A stretch of 64,000 bases of DNA from Roseateles oligotrophus (GTDB lineage Bacteria; Pseudomonadota; Gammaproteobacteria; Burkholderiales; Burkholderiaceae_C). The notes beneath the pieces are model-generated. The model saw only the letters and a program-made list of their open reading frames with translations. It made no database searches and was not told the origin of the DNA. Of the stretch, positions 16,345 to 26,607 are shown in pieces (position 1 is the stretch's first letter; the number at the start of each line of letters is the position of its first letter). Both the position numbers and the translations under genes were made by a program. The stretch spans positions 248,001 to 312,000 of the forward strand of contig NZ_JACHLP010000003.1 in assembly GCF_014204525.1 (NCBI RefSeq), in the 5' to 3' direction.

Positions 16345-17238
16345 TCAAACGGGGCCGGTGGCGAAAGTATCGCAGGCCTTCAACTCGCCGGCCTCCAGAC
16401 CACGCCGGAACCAGCGCACGCGCTGCTCGCTGCTGCCGTGGGTGAAGCTTTCCGGCACCACCGTGCCCTGGGAGCGGCGCTGCAAGGTGTCGTCGCCGAT
16501 CTGGGAGGCGGCATTCAGCCCTTCTTCGATATCCCCCTGCTCCAGCCAGCCCTTGCCTTGCTGGGACAGCTTGGCCCAGACGCCGGCATAGCAATCGGCC
16601 TGCAACTCCAGGCGCACGCTCAGAGCGTTGTAGTCTTTCTCCGAGACACGTTGGCGGGCCTTGTCCATCTTGGCCGTCGTGCCCTGCAGATTCTGCAAAT
16701 GGTGGCCGACCTCATGGGCGATCACATAGGCTTGGGCGAAGTCGCCGGGCGCGCCCAGGCGGTCCCGCAAGGTGTCGTAAAAAGCCAGATCGATGTAAAC
16801 ACGTTGATCGGCGGGGCAATAGAACGGCCCCATGGCCGCCTCGCCCATGCCGCAGGCCGTCGCCTCGCGGCCGCGAAACAGCGCCAAGCGCGGCGGCTGG
16901 TATTGCTGCTGGCGGGCGGCGAAGTAGCGCCCCCAGACATCCTCGGTGTCGGCCAGCACGATCGAGGCGAAACGCCCGCCAGCGTCTTGCGGCTTGGTCC
17001 CGGGCTGGTGGGGGGCTTGCTGCGAGGGCGCCTGGCCGCCGCTGTCCATGCCGCCGAGCACGCCCAAGACCGTCATGGGATTGATGCCAAATGCCCAGGA
17101 GGCCAGCAAGGCGATGACGATGCCGCCCAGGCCGATGCGGCCGCCGCCCAAGCCCATCCCGCCACGGCCACCACCCCCGCCACCGCCCTCGCGCAGGTCG
17201 TCCACATTGTCACTTTCTCGCTGGCCTTCCCATTTCAT
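16345..17238 (-). CDS. Neutral zinc metallopeptidase (YpfJ/KPN_02809 family)
   Basis: A 297-residue protein. It begins [14 protein letters not shown], then a glycine-rich linker and one membrane helix ([13 protein letters not shown], near residue 45), as is usual for the family. The zinc motif HEVGHH is near residue 172, and a downstream [12 protein letters not shown] supplies the third ligand. An AGGAG lies 6-7 bases before ATG 17238. The enzyme would be anchored in the inner membrane with the peptidase domain outside. Its substrate is unknown. It is divergent from the DUF2807 gene. Confidence 0.9.
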   Translation of the reverse strand: MKWEGQRESDNVDDLREGGGGGGGRGGMGLGGGRIGLGGIVIALLASWAFGINPMTVLGVLGGMDSGGQAPSQQAPHQPGTKPQDAGGRFASIVLADTEDVWGRYFAARQQQYQPPRLALFRGREATACGMGEAAMGPFYCPADQRVYIDLAFYDTLRDRLGAPGDFAQAYVIAHEVGHHLQNLQGTTAKMDKARQRVSEKDYNALSVRLELQADCYAGVWAKLSQQGKGWLEQGDIEEGLNAASQIGDDTLQRRSQGTVVPESFTHGSSEQRVRWFRRGLEAGELKACDTFATGPV

Positions 17239-17365
17239 GCAGGGCTCCTCGGGTGAAATATTTGCCGTCTGTGCCGCGGATTGTGCATCCCGTCGCGCAC
17301 ATCTTGGCGGCCGGCGGCCGTCACCAGACACTGCGCCCATTCTTCACCGCTTTGAGGACGAGAGC

Positions 17366-18169
17366 ATGATGAAAACACTGAGCCTGTGTAGCGCCTTGCT
17401 GTGTCTTGCCGGCAGTGCGCTGGCCGCCGACGCGGGCAATGAATGGCAGCTGCGCATCAAGAACCATGGCAATAGCTGGACGGCCAGTTTCAGCGGCCCG
17501 GTGGAATACGGTGCCCCGGGCAAGCGGGTGCGCGGCTCCGGCCTCATCGTCGAAAAGGCCCGCGCGCTCGCGGCCTTCAGCAAGATCCGGCTCGACGGCC
17601 CGATGAATCTGCGCCTCAGCCAGGCCGGGGCCGATACGGTCAGGGTTTCGGCCGACGACAATATCGAACCCCTGATCGAAACCGTGGTGGAGGGCGACAC
17701 CCTGGTGCTGCGCCTGCAAAAAGGCGCCGGCCTGACGAGCCGCCATGCGCCCACGGTGCTGGTGGAGAGCAAATCCCTGCAGGCACTGAGCATCCATGGC
17801 TCGGGCGATGTGAGCCTGGACAGGTTCAAGGGCGACAAGCTCAGCCTGGCCCTGGCCGGCTCCGGCGATCTGCGCATCGGCCTGCTGGAGGTCAAGGAGC
17901 TGATCGCCAGCGTTTCCGGTTCCGGCGATGTGGAGGTGGCCGGCCAGGCCGACAGCCAGCAATGGCAGCTGCAGGGCTCGGGCGATGTGAACGCGCGCAG
18001 CCTCAGTGGACGTAGCGTGCAAGCGCAGCTGACGGGTTCCGGCGATATGTCCATCGGCGTGACCCAGAACCTAGACGTTACCCTGCGCGGCTCGGGCGAT
18101 CTGCGCTACGCCGGCCGGCCCCAGTTGCGGCAAACCGTCACGGGCTCGGGAGAAATCAGCGGCCGCTGA
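17366..18169 (+). CDS. Secreted DUF2807 (head GIN) beta-solenoid protein
   Basis: A 267-residue exported protein with a signal peptide (residues 1-21, ending SALAAD). The mature part carries a periodic GSGD motif (GSGDVSL, GSGDLRI, GSGDVEV, GSGDVNA, GSGDMSI, GSGDLRY, then GSGEISG), typical of the DUF2807 beta-helix. Many relatives are predicted adhesins or envelope proteins; no enzymatic residues are seen. A GAGGA Shine-Dalgarno sits 7 bases before ATG 17366; ATG 17369 is an alternative. Confidence 0.88.
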   Translation: MMKTLSLCSALLCLAGSALAADAGNEWQLRIKNHGNSWTASFSGPVEYGAPGKRVRGSGLIVEKARALAAFSKIRLDGPMNLRLSQAGADTVRVSADDNIEPLIETVVEGDTLVLRLQKGAGLTSRHAPTVLVESKSLQALSIHGSGDVSLDRFKGDKLSLALAGSGDLRIGLLEVKELIASVSGSGDVEVAGQADSQQWQLQGSGDVNARSLSGRSVQAQLTGSGDMSIGVTQNLDVTLRGSGDLRYAGRPQLRQTVTGSGEISGR

Positions 18170-18227
18170 CGCAAATCTGGTCAGTCAGCCGCCGGATTGC
18201 CGCAGAATGCGGCCCATGGAGGTGGCG

Positions 18228-19157
18228 ATGATCGAGCCCCGTGCGCCGCAATCTGACGATCCCGAGAGTCTGGCCAGCACCTTGCTGAGCCTGCATGAAG
18301 ACAGCCCCCTGCTGGTGGCCTTGTTCGATGCCGACGACGTGCTCCGTTACGCCAACAGCGCCTTTCGCCAGGCCTATTGCGTTGCGCCCGATGGCCGCCT
18401 GAGCTGGACCGACATGATGCGCGACAACCATGCCCGCAAACGCGGCGCCGCCATCGAGACCAAGAACATCGAAAACTGGCTCGCCTCGGTGCGCTCGCGC
18501 CGCGGCAAGCTGGCCTTTCGCGCCTTCGAGGCCGACCTGGCCGACGGCCGCTGGGTGTGGATGACGGAAACCACCCAGCGCCAGGGCTGGATGCTGTGCG
18601 TGGCCAGCGACATCAGCTCCTTGCGCCAGGACAGCCGCGCCCTGCGCCAGGCCCATGGCAAGGCCCTGGTCGCCTCGCAAACCGATGCCCTGACCGGCCT
18701 GAGCAACCGCCGCCACGGCATGCAGCTGCTGGAGGCAAGCCTGCAGGACAGCGAACTCTGGCCGCTGTGCCTGGCGGCCCTGGACCTGGACGGCTTCAAG
18801 CGCATCAACGATGGTCTGGGCCATGCCGCCGGCGACGCGGTGCTGAGCGACTTCGCCCGCCAGCTGCAGGCCGGCAGCCGGCGTGAGGACGGCTGCCTGC
18901 GTTTGGGCGGCGACGAGTTCCTGCTGATCCTGCCCTCGGCCGGCCTGCCCCAGGCCGAGGCCATCATCGAACGGCTGCTGGCGCGGGTGCGACGCGCCCG
19001 GCCCATCCCGACGGCGCCCGAGCAAGGCTATAGCTGCTCGGTTGGCCTGGTGCAAGCCCAATGGGGCGAGGGCGGGGAAGCCTTGATCGCCAGGGCCGAT
19101 GCCGCCCTCTACCGGGCCAAGCAGGCCGGCCGCAATCGCCTGGAGATCGGCGACTGA
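18228..19157 (+). CDS. PAS-GGDEF diguanylate cyclase
   Basis: A 309-residue soluble sensor enzyme. A PAS fold with a PAS-7-like core spans about residues 25-130 (LLVALFDADDVLRYANSAF). The GGDEF domain follows (TDALTGLSNRR near 150), with an intact active site LGGDEFLLILP near residue 227, so it should make cyclic di-GMP. I see no RxxD inhibitory site directly upstream of GGDEF. ATG 18228 has GGAGG 5 bases upstream and is preferred to ATG 18207 and 18216. The PAS ligand is unknown. Confidence 0.92.
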   Translation: MIEPRAPQSDDPESLASTLLSLHEDSPLLVALFDADDVLRYANSAFRQAYCVAPDGRLSWTDMMRDNHARKRGAAIETKNIENWLASVRSRRGKLAFRAFEADLADGRWVWMTETTQRQGWMLCVASDISSLRQDSRALRQAHGKALVASQTDALTGLSNRRHGMQLLEASLQDSELWPLCLAALDLDGFKRINDGLGHAAGDAVLSDFARQLQAGSRREDGCLRLGGDEFLLILPSAGLPQAEAIIERLLARVRRARPIPTAPEQGYSCSVGLVQAQWGEGGEALIARADAALYRAKQAGRNRLEIGD

Positions 19158-19175
19158 GGAGGCCGGCTCCGCCCC

Positions 19176-19829
19176 TCAGGCCGCGGTCGGGCCGGCCGCG
19201 TACCAGAGTGCGGCGAAGAAATGGCAGACACTGCCGCCCAGCACAAACAGATGCCAGACGAAGTGGGCGTAGCGGATGCGGTGGTCCAGCAGAAACACCA
19301 CCGCGCCCAGGGTATAGGCCAGGCCTCCGGCCACCAGCCAGGCCAGGCCGGCGCTTTCCATGCGGACGATCAGCGGGCCCATGGCGATGATGACCAGCCA
19401 GCCCATGGCCAGGTAGAGGCCGGTGGACCACAGCGGGTGGCGCAGGCGGTTGAACATCTTGGCCGTCACGCCGACGGCGGCGCTGGCCCAGACCAGGGCG
19501 AACAGCGTCCAGCCCCAGGCGCCATGTAGCACGCCCAGGGCAAACGGCGTGTAGCTGCCGGCGATGAAGAGGTAGATCGCCGCATGGTCCAGCCGGTTCA
19601 GCCACAGCTTGGCACGACCCTCGGGCACGGCGTGGTACAGGGTGGAGACCAGATAGAGCAGCATCATGGTCACCGAGAACACGCAGGCAGCCACTACATT
19701 GCGGGTCTCGCCCTGCTGGGCGGCCGAATAGGCCAGGATGGGGAGCGAAGCCACCGCCAGCAAAAAGCCCAGGCCGTGGCTGATCGCATTCGCGATCTCT
19801 TCGCCAAAGGATTGATTTCGTGTCGTCAT
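19176..19829 (-). CDS. trhA: TrhA / hemolysin III family membrane protein
   Basis: A 217-residue inner-membrane protein with seven hydrophobic helices of the PAQR superfamily. Family landmarks are SFGEEIANAISHGLG at the N-terminus, VSTLYHA, NRLDHAAIYLFIAGSYTP and WHLFVLGGSVCHFF at the C-terminus. The conserved His and Asp residues that bind metal in PAQR proteins are present. In E. coli, TrhA affects membrane energetics. The name hemolysin III is historical and does not imply a toxin. Confidence 0.92.
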   Translation of the reverse strand: MTTRNQSFGEEIANAISHGLGFLLAVASLPILAYSAAQQGETRNVVAACVFSVTMMLLYLVSTLYHAVPEGRAKLWLNRLDHAAIYLFIAGSYTPFALGVLHGAWGWTLFALVWASAAVGVTAKMFNRLRHPLWSTGLYLAMGWLVIIAMGPLIVRMESAGLAWLVAGGLAYTLGAVVFLLDHRIRYAHFVWHLFVLGGSVCHFFAALWYAAGPTAA

Positions 19830-19943
19830 CCGGGCATTCTGCTCCTGTCCCGTGGCAGAACATGTCACGGCAGCTCGGCACATGCCGGCGCCCGCCTCGG
19901 CCACCTTTTCAAAGACTTGCGGTCCATCTTGAACTCTCGCCCT

Positions 19944-20753
19944 GTGTCCCTGCCGCCCTCGCCCAGCAACACGGACTTGCGCCGTCGGCTCCTGGCGGCT
20001 TGCGCCCTCTTGCTGACCCTGCCCGGCCAGGCCCAGACCAATGGCGGCGAGGACGGCAGCGAAGGCATTCTGGTGATGATGGAAGAGCTGCAGCCCTTCT
20101 CCTTCCTCGACGAGCAGCGCCAGCCGGTGGGCTATGCGGTGGAGCTGGCGCGCGAGTTGCTGACGCGGGCCGATATGCCCGGCAACTTTGAGATCGGCTC
20201 CTGGACCCGGGTGCTGGCCAAGGGGCGCAGCCGCAGCGCGGTGCTGATCCCGGCCATCGTGCGCCTGCCCGAGCGGGAGCACGAGTATTACTGGCTGGGC
20301 AGCATCGCCCGGCGGCGCGGCATGGTCTACCGGTTGAAGCGCCGGCAGGAGATCAGGCCGCGCAATTTCGAGGAGCTGCGCCAGTACCGCACAGCGGTGG
20401 TGATAGGTGACGCCTCGGAGCGCGAGATGCTCAGGCTGGGCCTGGCGCCCGACCTCCATCTGGACCGCTGCGCCGACTACGCGGTGGCGCTGCGGCGCCT
20501 GTTCGCCGGGCGGGTGGATCTGCTGTCCGTCAGCCAGGGCGTGGCCCCGGCCGTGCTCAAGCAATACGGCTATCCCTTCGAGGCGCTGGAGCCGGTGCTC
20601 AAGCTGCCCGAATCCCTGCCCTCCATGGCCCTGAGCCTGGCCACCGACACCACCACCCGGCAGAAGCTGCAGCGGGCTTTCGACGCCATGAAGCGGGACG
20701 GCCGCATGGCCGAGATTGCGGCGCGCTACCCCACGCTGCCGCAAGACCCCTGA
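19944..20753 (+). CDS. Periplasmic solute-binding protein (SBP_bac_3 family)
   Basis: About 269 residues. A signal peptide (LRRRLLAACALLLTLPGQAQ) is followed by a bacterial solute-binding fold, ILVMMEELQPFSFLDEQRQPVGYAVELARELL, and a helical C-terminus with AFDAMKRDGRMAEIAARYP. There is no ATG in a suitable place: GTG 19944 or TTG 19929 are the possible starts, neither with a good Shine-Dalgarno. No ABC permease or ATPase is adjacent, so it may be an orphan receptor of the kind common in this order. It is divergent from trhA. Confidence 0.78.
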   Translation: MSLPPSPSNTDLRRRLLAACALLLTLPGQAQTNGGEDGSEGILVMMEELQPFSFLDEQRQPVGYAVELARELLTRADMPGNFEIGSWTRVLAKGRSRSAVLIPAIVRLPEREHEYYWLGSIARRRGMVYRLKRRQEIRPRNFEELRQYRTAVVIGDASEREMLRLGLAPDLHLDRCADYAVALRRLFAGRVDLLSVSQGVAPAVLKQYGYPFEALEPVLKLPESLPSMALSLATDTTTRQKLQRAFDAMKRDGRMAEIAARYPTLPQDP

Positions 20754-20760
20754 GCTTGAA

Positions 20761-22458
20761 TCAGCGCGGGGCCGCCACCGGCATCAGAGGCAGGGGCAAG
20801 ACCTGACCCTGGGCCTGGGCGGGCGCACGGACCTGCAGGATCTTGGCCAGGGTGGGCGCAATATCGGCCACCTCCACCGGCGTTTTCACCTCGCCCTGGC
20901 CCAGCCAGGCCGGACCCCAGCCGAGGATGGGCACATGGGTGTCGTAGGCATAGGGCGTGCCGTGCGAGCTGCCGCCCACGCGTGAGCCGAACAGCCAGCC
21001 CGGCTTGACCACCACCTGCACGGGTGCGGCACGCTGCGGATCCCATGACTTGCGCATGGCCGCCAGATACGGCGTCTGCCTGTCATCGCCACGCAGCTGG
21101 GCCTCGGTGAAGGCATCGGCCACGCCGGGCAGTTGCAGCAGCAAAGCCTTGGTCTCGGCGTAGACAGCCTCGGGCTGCAAGCCCTTCTGGGCGATCAGCT
21201 TCTGGTCGAACAAGATGCCGGCGGCCGAGAAGGCCGTGGCCCAGCGGCCCTCGCCGAACTTTTTCACCAGGCCGGTATTGACCCAGGCCATCATCTGGCT
21301 GGGGTTGAGGCGCTCGGCGTCACGGCCCTGGCTCTTGGCCCATTCCGGCGTGTCGGCAAAACCGTGGTCAGCGGTCAGCACGACCATATAGTTAGCAGCA
21401 CCAACTTTGCCATCCAGATACTGGAAGAAGCCCTGCAGATAACGGTCCAGATGCAGGAAGTGATCGTGCGAGAGGCGCGACTCGGGCCCGAAAGCGTGGT
21501 TGACGTAGTCGTGGCTGGACAGGCTCACCGACAGGATGTCGGTCTTCTCGTCCACGCCCAGCTGCTCGCCCTCCAGGGCCGCCCGGGCGAAGGCCAGGGT
21601 CAGCTCGTCGCCAAAGGGCGAGGGCAGGATATTGCCGTAGAACAGCGGGCCGGGCTTCTCATGCTTGTCGCCCAGGACGGCGGGCAGCTTGTTGCCGTTG
21701 CCGCCGGTGTACTGCCAGCTCTGGCCGTCCGGCACCGAGCGGGCATAGGCCGCCTCGGGCAGCAGCGGCGCCCAGGCCTTGCCGAAGAAGGCGTCGGCCG
21801 GCTTGGCGGCGTTGAAGTCCTTCACCCATTGCGGGTGGCTGGCCATGTAGTAGGTGCTGGAGGCGAACTGACCGGTGGCGCCCATATACATATAGGCCAC
21901 ACCCTTGTGGCCGGCCGGCAGAATGGCGCCGCGGTCCTTGCCCGAGACGGCGATCACCTTGGACGCCGGGTCCACCGTGCGCAGCACATCGCCCACCGTC
22001 TCCACCTTCAGATTGCGCGGGCTGGTGCCGGCCAGGGGTTCGGTCTTGTTGTCGATATAGCTATAGGCCGCGTCGCTGGTGCAATAGACCGCCTCGCCGC
22101 TGGCCGGGTCGCGCCACTCATTGCTGATGATGCCGCTGCGCTGCGGGTAGGCGCCGCTGAGCATGACCGAATGGCCGGCCGCCGTCACCGTGTGGCCATG
22201 GCCGTAATGCGCGTTGGCGAACCAGGCGCCGCGGTCCAGAAAACGCTTGAAGCCGTCGGGCTGCAGCTGGTCGCGGTAGGCCAGCACCTGGCGCATGGGC
22301 AGGCCGTCGACGACCATGAAGACGATCAGCTTGGGACGCGAGGCCTGCGCGGCGGCGCCGGCCACCGGCATGGGCGCCAGGCTGGGGGTGGAGGAGCAGC
22401 CCAGCAGCGCAAAGGCCAGGGGCAGGGTCGAAAGAATCCGGGGAGCAAATTTAGACAT
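20761..22458 (-). CDS. PafA-like alkaline phosphatase lipoprotein
   Basis: A 565-residue enzyme of the type I phosphodiesterase/nucleotide pyrophosphatase superfamily. A lipobox (FALLGCSS, Cys near residue 21) marks it as a lipoprotein. The first metal-binding Asp is in MVVDGLPM (near 50) and the nucleophile is probably the Thr of GHTVTAAGHSVMLSG (near 90), as in PafA. VVLTADHGF and SSHGTPYAYDTHVP provide the other metal ligands. It should hydrolyse phosphomonoesters in the periplasm. It lies 7 bases from the convergent solute-binding gene. Confidence 0.9.
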   Translation of the reverse strand: MSKFAPRILSTLPLAFALLGCSSTPSLAPMPVAGAAAQASRPKLIVFMVVDGLPMRQVLAYRDQLQPDGFKRFLDRGAWFANAHYGHGHTVTAAGHSVMLSGAYPQRSGIISNEWRDPASGEAVYCTSDAAYSYIDNKTEPLAGTSPRNLKVETVGDVLRTVDPASKVIAVSGKDRGAILPAGHKGVAYMYMGATGQFASSTYYMASHPQWVKDFNAAKPADAFFGKAWAPLLPEAAYARSVPDGQSWQYTGGNGNKLPAVLGDKHEKPGPLFYGNILPSPFGDELTLAFARAALEGEQLGVDEKTDILSVSLSSHDYVNHAFGPESRLSHDHFLHLDRYLQGFFQYLDGKVGAANYMVVLTADHGFADTPEWAKSQGRDAERLNPSQMMAWVNTGLVKKFGEGRWATAFSAAGILFDQKLIAQKGLQPEAVYAETKALLLQLPGVADAFTEAQLRGDDRQTPYLAAMRKSWDPQRAAPVQVVVKPGWLFGSRVGGSSHGTPYAYDTHVPILGWGPAWLGQGEVKTPVEVADIAPTLAKILQVRAPAQAQGQVLPLPLMPVAAPR

Positions 22459-22513
22459 GGTCGGAACGGGCTGCGATCAAGCCCCCGAGCTTAGTGCATT
22501 GCGAGAGCCGGGC

Positions 22514-25500
22514 TCAGGGCGCCGTCAAGGGAATGCGGATCTCGAAGCTGGTGCCCTCGCCCGGCTCGCTGCGCACCGTGATGCTGCCGCCCAGTACCGC
22601 ATTGACGATGTTGTAGCTGATGTGCAGGCCCAGGCCGCTGCCGCCCTGGCCCAGCTTGGTGGTGAAGAAGGGCTCGAACACATGGCCCAGGCTTTCGGCA
22701 TGGATGCCGCGGCCGTTGTCATGCAGCTCCAGTCGCACCCAGTCGCCCGGCAGGCGCTGGGCCCGCAGCTGCAGCTGGCCCTGGCGCCGCCCTTCGAAGC
22801 CGTGGACGATGGCATTGAGGATCAGATTGGTCAGCACCTGGCCCAGGGCGCCGGGGAAGCTGTCCATGCGCAGCTCGGCCGGCACGTCCAGCTGCAACTC
22901 ATGGCCGTCCTTGCGCAGTCGGTTGCCCAGGGTCAGGGCCAGCTCTTCACACAGGCCGCGCAGATCGAACTGGCGGCGCTGGTCCGAGGTCTGGTCCACC
23001 GCCAGATGCTTGAAGCTGCTGATCAGGCTGGCCGCGCTGCCCAGGCTGCGCACCAGCAGGCTGCTGGCCTCCTCGGTGCCCTGGCAGTAACGCTCCAGTT
23101 CCGAGCGCCGCAGCGCGCCCTCCCGCACCGTGGCAAGAAAGCGTTTGCTGTTGTCGCGCAAGGTGCTGGCCATCAGCAGGCTGTTACCGATGGGCGTGTT
23201 CAGCTCATGGGCCACGCCGGCTACCAGGGAGCCCAGGGCCGCCATCTTCTCCTGCTCCACCAGCCGGGTCTGGGCCAGTTGCAGGCGGCGGTAGGCCTCG
23301 GCATTGTCCAGCGCCACGGCGGCATAGGCGCCCAGGGTGCGCAGGATGTCGAGGTCGCCATTGCCAAAGGCACGCGGCCGCTTGTTCAACACGCTGATGA
23401 CGCCGATCACCACGCCCTTGATCATCATGGGCACGTAAAGAGCCGAGCGCGACAGCGCCGGCTCCGCCCCGTCCTGCAGGGTGATGCGGCTGGCCTCCGC
23501 GGCGCCGGGCCGCGTCAGCAGGCGGTTGTCCTGGCCCAGCTCGTCGAGCAGCAGCTCACGGCCATGCAGCGCGCATTGCACCGCAGGCTGATCCAGCGAG
23601 TCCAGGCTGCGCTGATAGGGCAGCAAGGGCTCGCCCTCCTGCATCACATAGTCAAACGCCACCACCCGCGCCTGCCAGTCCACCAGGCCCACGCCAAAAA
23701 CATGGGCCTCGATCAGCCCGTTGACATGGCGGTACAGGGTTTGCTGGATGGCCTCCAGCTCCAGCGAGGCGGTGATCTGCCGGCCGATCTCGCTCAGCAG
23801 GCCGATATCACGCCGGGCCTTCTCGGCCGCCATGCCCTGGGCCACGGCCAGTTGCTTCTCATGCGCCAGCTGCTGCTGCTGATCCAGCAACTGCTGGGTG
23901 CGCGAGCGCACCTCGCGCTCCAGCCACTGGCGCGACTGCTGCAGGGCCCGCACCCGCAGCCGGTAGGCCGTGCCCAGCAGCAATAGCAGCAATAGCGCGG
24001 CGGCGGCGCGCGCCCACCAGGTGGCCCAGAAGGGTGGTGCCACCACCACGCTGAGCAGCTCGCGCGGCTCGCCCCACAGACCATCGGGGTTGGCGGCCTT
24101 GGCCAGCAGGCGGTAGCGGCCGGGGTCCAGATTGGTATAGGTCGCCAGGCCGGCATCGCCCTCGCCAAAAATCCACTCGCGATCAAAGCCCTCCAGCTTC
24201 CAGGCATAGCGGTTCAGCCGGCTTTTATCGAACTGCAGGGCCGAGAGCTCGAAGCTGACCATATTCTGCTTATGCGTCAGCTGCAGGCTGCGCGCCAGGT
24301 GCAGAGGGCCGCTGATGCCCACATCACCCAGGCCCGGGCCCTGGCCGGCCGCATGGGGCAGCAAGGACTGGTTGAACAGGCGCAGATCGCTCAGCACCAG
24401 CTCGGGCTTGAGCGGGTTGTCGTGCAACTGCTCGGACCGCACCCGCAGCACGCCGGAGCCGCCGAAGAAAATGCTGCCATCCGGTCCGCGCGCCACCGCG
24501 CCGAACTCGAAGCCGCCACCAAAACGCGCAAAGCCGGGGTAGAAGCGCGCCCGGCCACGCGCGGTTTCGACCCGGGTCAGGCCCAGTTCACTGCCCAGCC
24601 AGAGATCGCCATTGCCGGCGTCCTGAATCGACTCAAAGGACGCGGCGGGCAGGCCCGGCAGCTCGGCCATGGATTTGAGCTCCCAGCCCTCCCCCTGGCC
24701 CACCAGCTCGAACAGGCCCTGGGGGCTGGCCAGCCAGATGCGGCCTTGGTCATCCTGACGCAGGCCCTGCACCGCCAGACGCTCGGGCCGGGGCAGCACC
24801 GCATTCGCCCGCAGCGGCTGCGAGAAGCGTTCACCGACGGGGTCCCACAGATGCAGGCCGCCCTTGCTGCCCACCCACAGGCGGCCCGCGTGGTCCTCCA
24901 GCAAGCAGTCCACCGTGTCGCTGGCCAGGCCGCTATTGCCATCGGCGCGGAACCAGCGCATCAAGCGGTCCTGCCGGTCAAAGCGGTACAGCCCCACCGA
25001 ACTGCCCGCCCACAAGCTGCCCCCGCGGTCGCGCAAAAGGCTGCTGATGGACAGCTTGCCCGTCAGCACCGTCTGGCTGCGGCCGCGCCGGCTGTCGTAG
25101 CGCAGCACCCCGTTCTCGCCGCCCACCCACAACTGGCCGGCGTCGCCGGGCAGCAAGACCTTGATCAAGGGCATGGGCAGGTGCGCCAGCGGGATGCGCT
25201 CGCTGCGCCCGCTGCCCAGGTGGACGCGGTTCAGGCCGCCGCCATAAGTGCCCACCCACAGGGATTCAGCACCGTCCGGCGCCACCGCCCCCACCTGCGG
25301 CCAGGACAGCGTCTGCGGCTCGCCCGGCAGATTGACGTAGCGGCTGAAGCCGCCCGAACCGAGATCGGTGATGCTCAGGCCCGCCCCCCAGCTGCCCACC
25401 CACAGGCTGCCGTTGCGGTCCTGCATCAGCGAGCTGACCAGGTCCGAAGCCAGGCTGCTGGGCACGGCGTCGTAGTGGGCGAAGTGGCGGACCGTCTCGC

Positions 25501-26458
25501 TCCCCGCGTGCCAGCGGTGCAGGCCGGCGCCTTGGTCGCCATTCATCGTGAACCAGATATTGTTCTCCGCATCGCGCAACAAGTTCACCACACGGGAGCG
25601 CGGCAGCTGCAGCCGCAGTTGCAGGGGGTCAGGTCTTGCCGGCTGGCCGTCCGGCTGCAGGCGCCAAACCTGCATGCCGCCCATCAGGCCCAGCCACAAG
25701 CGCCCCTGACCATCGAACACCAGCGCCCGCGCCTGCAGCTCGATCTCGCTCAAGGCCTGGGCGCCCAGGCCCCGGCGGGTGTCGATGGCCTCGGCCAGGC
25801 TGTGGTCGGCCCGCACATGCAAGGCGTGGTGGCCTTGCAGCAGCCACACCCCGCCCTGGCCATCGCCCACCATGCGGCGGATCGGGCCGCTGGCCGGCTG
25901 GGCCGCGCCCTGGGGCGGCGCCCAGGGGCGGTAGGCCGCAAGCGCCTTGTCGAACAGATACAGCCCGCCCGTGCTGGCCACCCACAGGGTTTGCGCATCC
26001 GCCACCGCCAGGCCCACCACCCGCCGCTTGCCTGCCGCCAGCTCGGGCGGCGAGGCATGGCGGCGCAGGTGGTCGCTGCGCAGGTCCACCTGGTTGAGCC
26101 CGGCATCGGTGCCCACCCACATGCTGGCCGTGCGCTCATCCTCCAGCAAGACCTGCACCACCGGATGGTCCAGGGCCTCGGGGCGGTCCAGATCGGCGGC
26201 AAATTTCTTGAAGTGGCGGCCGTCATAACGCAGCAAACCATGGGTCGTGCCTATCCAGACCAGGCCCTGCCTGTCCTGGTAGGTGCTCAGCACACCCAGG
26301 CTGGGCAAACCCTCCTCGGCGCCCAGGCGGCTGAAGCTCAGCTCCAGCAAGGCGGTGGGTTGCTCGGCCCGCGCCAACAGGCCCGAAGCCAGCAAAACCC
26401 CCATCAGGGCCAGCCGAGCAAACAGGCAAATCTTGGTGAAAACTCCGGGCACAGGCAT
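22514..26458 (-). CDS. Two-component propeller sensor histidine kinase
   Basis: A 1314-residue membrane sensor. A signal peptide (residues 1-31) leads into a long periplasmic part with repeated propeller units (VWIGTTHGLLRYD, MWVGTDAGLNQVD, LWVGSWGAGLSITD, LWVGSKGGLHLWD). A Y_Y_Y domain follows, then one membrane helix near residue 815, a coiled segment, a GAF domain (about 880-1040), the phosphoacceptor helix (GVAHELNTPIG, His near 1081) and an ATPase domain with GGSGLGLHIS near 1272. There is no receiver or output domain and no partner regulator beside it. Confidence 0.92.
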   Translation of the reverse strand: MPVPGVFTKICLFARLALMGVLLASGLLARAEQPTALLELSFSRLGAEEGLPSLGVLSTYQDRQGLVWIGTTHGLLRYDGRHFKKFAADLDRPEALDHPVVQVLLEDERTASMWVGTDAGLNQVDLRSDHLRRHASPPELAAGKRRVVGLAVADAQTLWVASTGGLYLFDKALAAYRPWAPPQGAAQPASGPIRRMVGDGQGGVWLLQGHHALHVRADHSLAEAIDTRRGLGAQALSEIELQARALVFDGQGRLWLGLMGGMQVWRLQPDGQPARPDPLQLRLQLPRSRVVNLLRDAENNIWFTMNGDQGAGLHRWHAGSETVRHFAHYDAVPSSLASDLVSSLMQDRNGSLWVGSWGAGLSITDLGSGGFSRYVNLPGEPQTLSWPQVGAVAPDGAESLWVGTYGGGLNRVHLGSGRSERIPLAHLPMPLIKVLLPGDAGQLWVGGENGVLRYDSRRGRSQTVLTGKLSISSLLRDRGGSLWAGSSVGLYRFDRQDRLMRWFRADGNSGLASDTVDCLLEDHAGRLWVGSKGGLHLWDPVGERFSQPLRANAVLPRPERLAVQGLRQDDQGRIWLASPQGLFELVGQGEGWELKSMAELPGLPAASFESIQDAGNGDLWLGSELGLTRVETARGRARFYPGFARFGGGFEFGAVARGPDGSIFFGGSGVLRVRSEQLHDNPLKPELVLSDLRLFNQSLLPHAAGQGPGLGDVGISGPLHLARSLQLTHKQNMVSFELSALQFDKSRLNRYAWKLEGFDREWIFGEGDAGLATYTNLDPGRYRLLAKAANPDGLWGEPRELLSVVVAPPFWATWWARAAAALLLLLLLGTAYRLRVRALQQSRQWLEREVRSRTQQLLDQQQQLAHEKQLAVAQGMAAEKARRDIGLLSEIGRQITASLELEAIQQTLYRHVNGLIEAHVFGVGLVDWQARVVAFDYVMQEGEPLLPYQRSLDSLDQPAVQCALHGRELLLDELGQDNRLLTRPGAAEASRITLQDGAEPALSRSALYVPMMIKGVVIGVISVLNKRPRAFGNGDLDILRTLGAYAAVALDNAEAYRRLQLAQTRLVEQEKMAALGSLVAGVAHELNTPIGNSLLMASTLRDNSKRFLATVREGALRRSELERYCQGTEEASSLLVRSLGSAASLISSFKHLAVDQTSDQRRQFDLRGLCEELALTLGNRLRKDGHELQLDVPAELRMDSFPGALGQVLTNLILNAIVHGFEGRRQGQLQLRAQRLPGDWVRLELHDNGRGIHAESLGHVFEPFFTTKLGQGGSGLGLHISYNIVNAVLGGSITVRSEPGEGTSFEIRIPLTAP

Positions 26459-26607
26459 CGAACCATCAAATCCGCAGGGCGTGGATCTGACAGCGTACCC
26501 CCCGGGCCAGGCTCAGACAATCAGGCCCGGCCACACTTCGCCAAATGCTGGCGAAATTGGCGCCATCCAGGCCGGCGCGGGCCAGTGCATGGGCCGGCGC
26601 ACGGGCC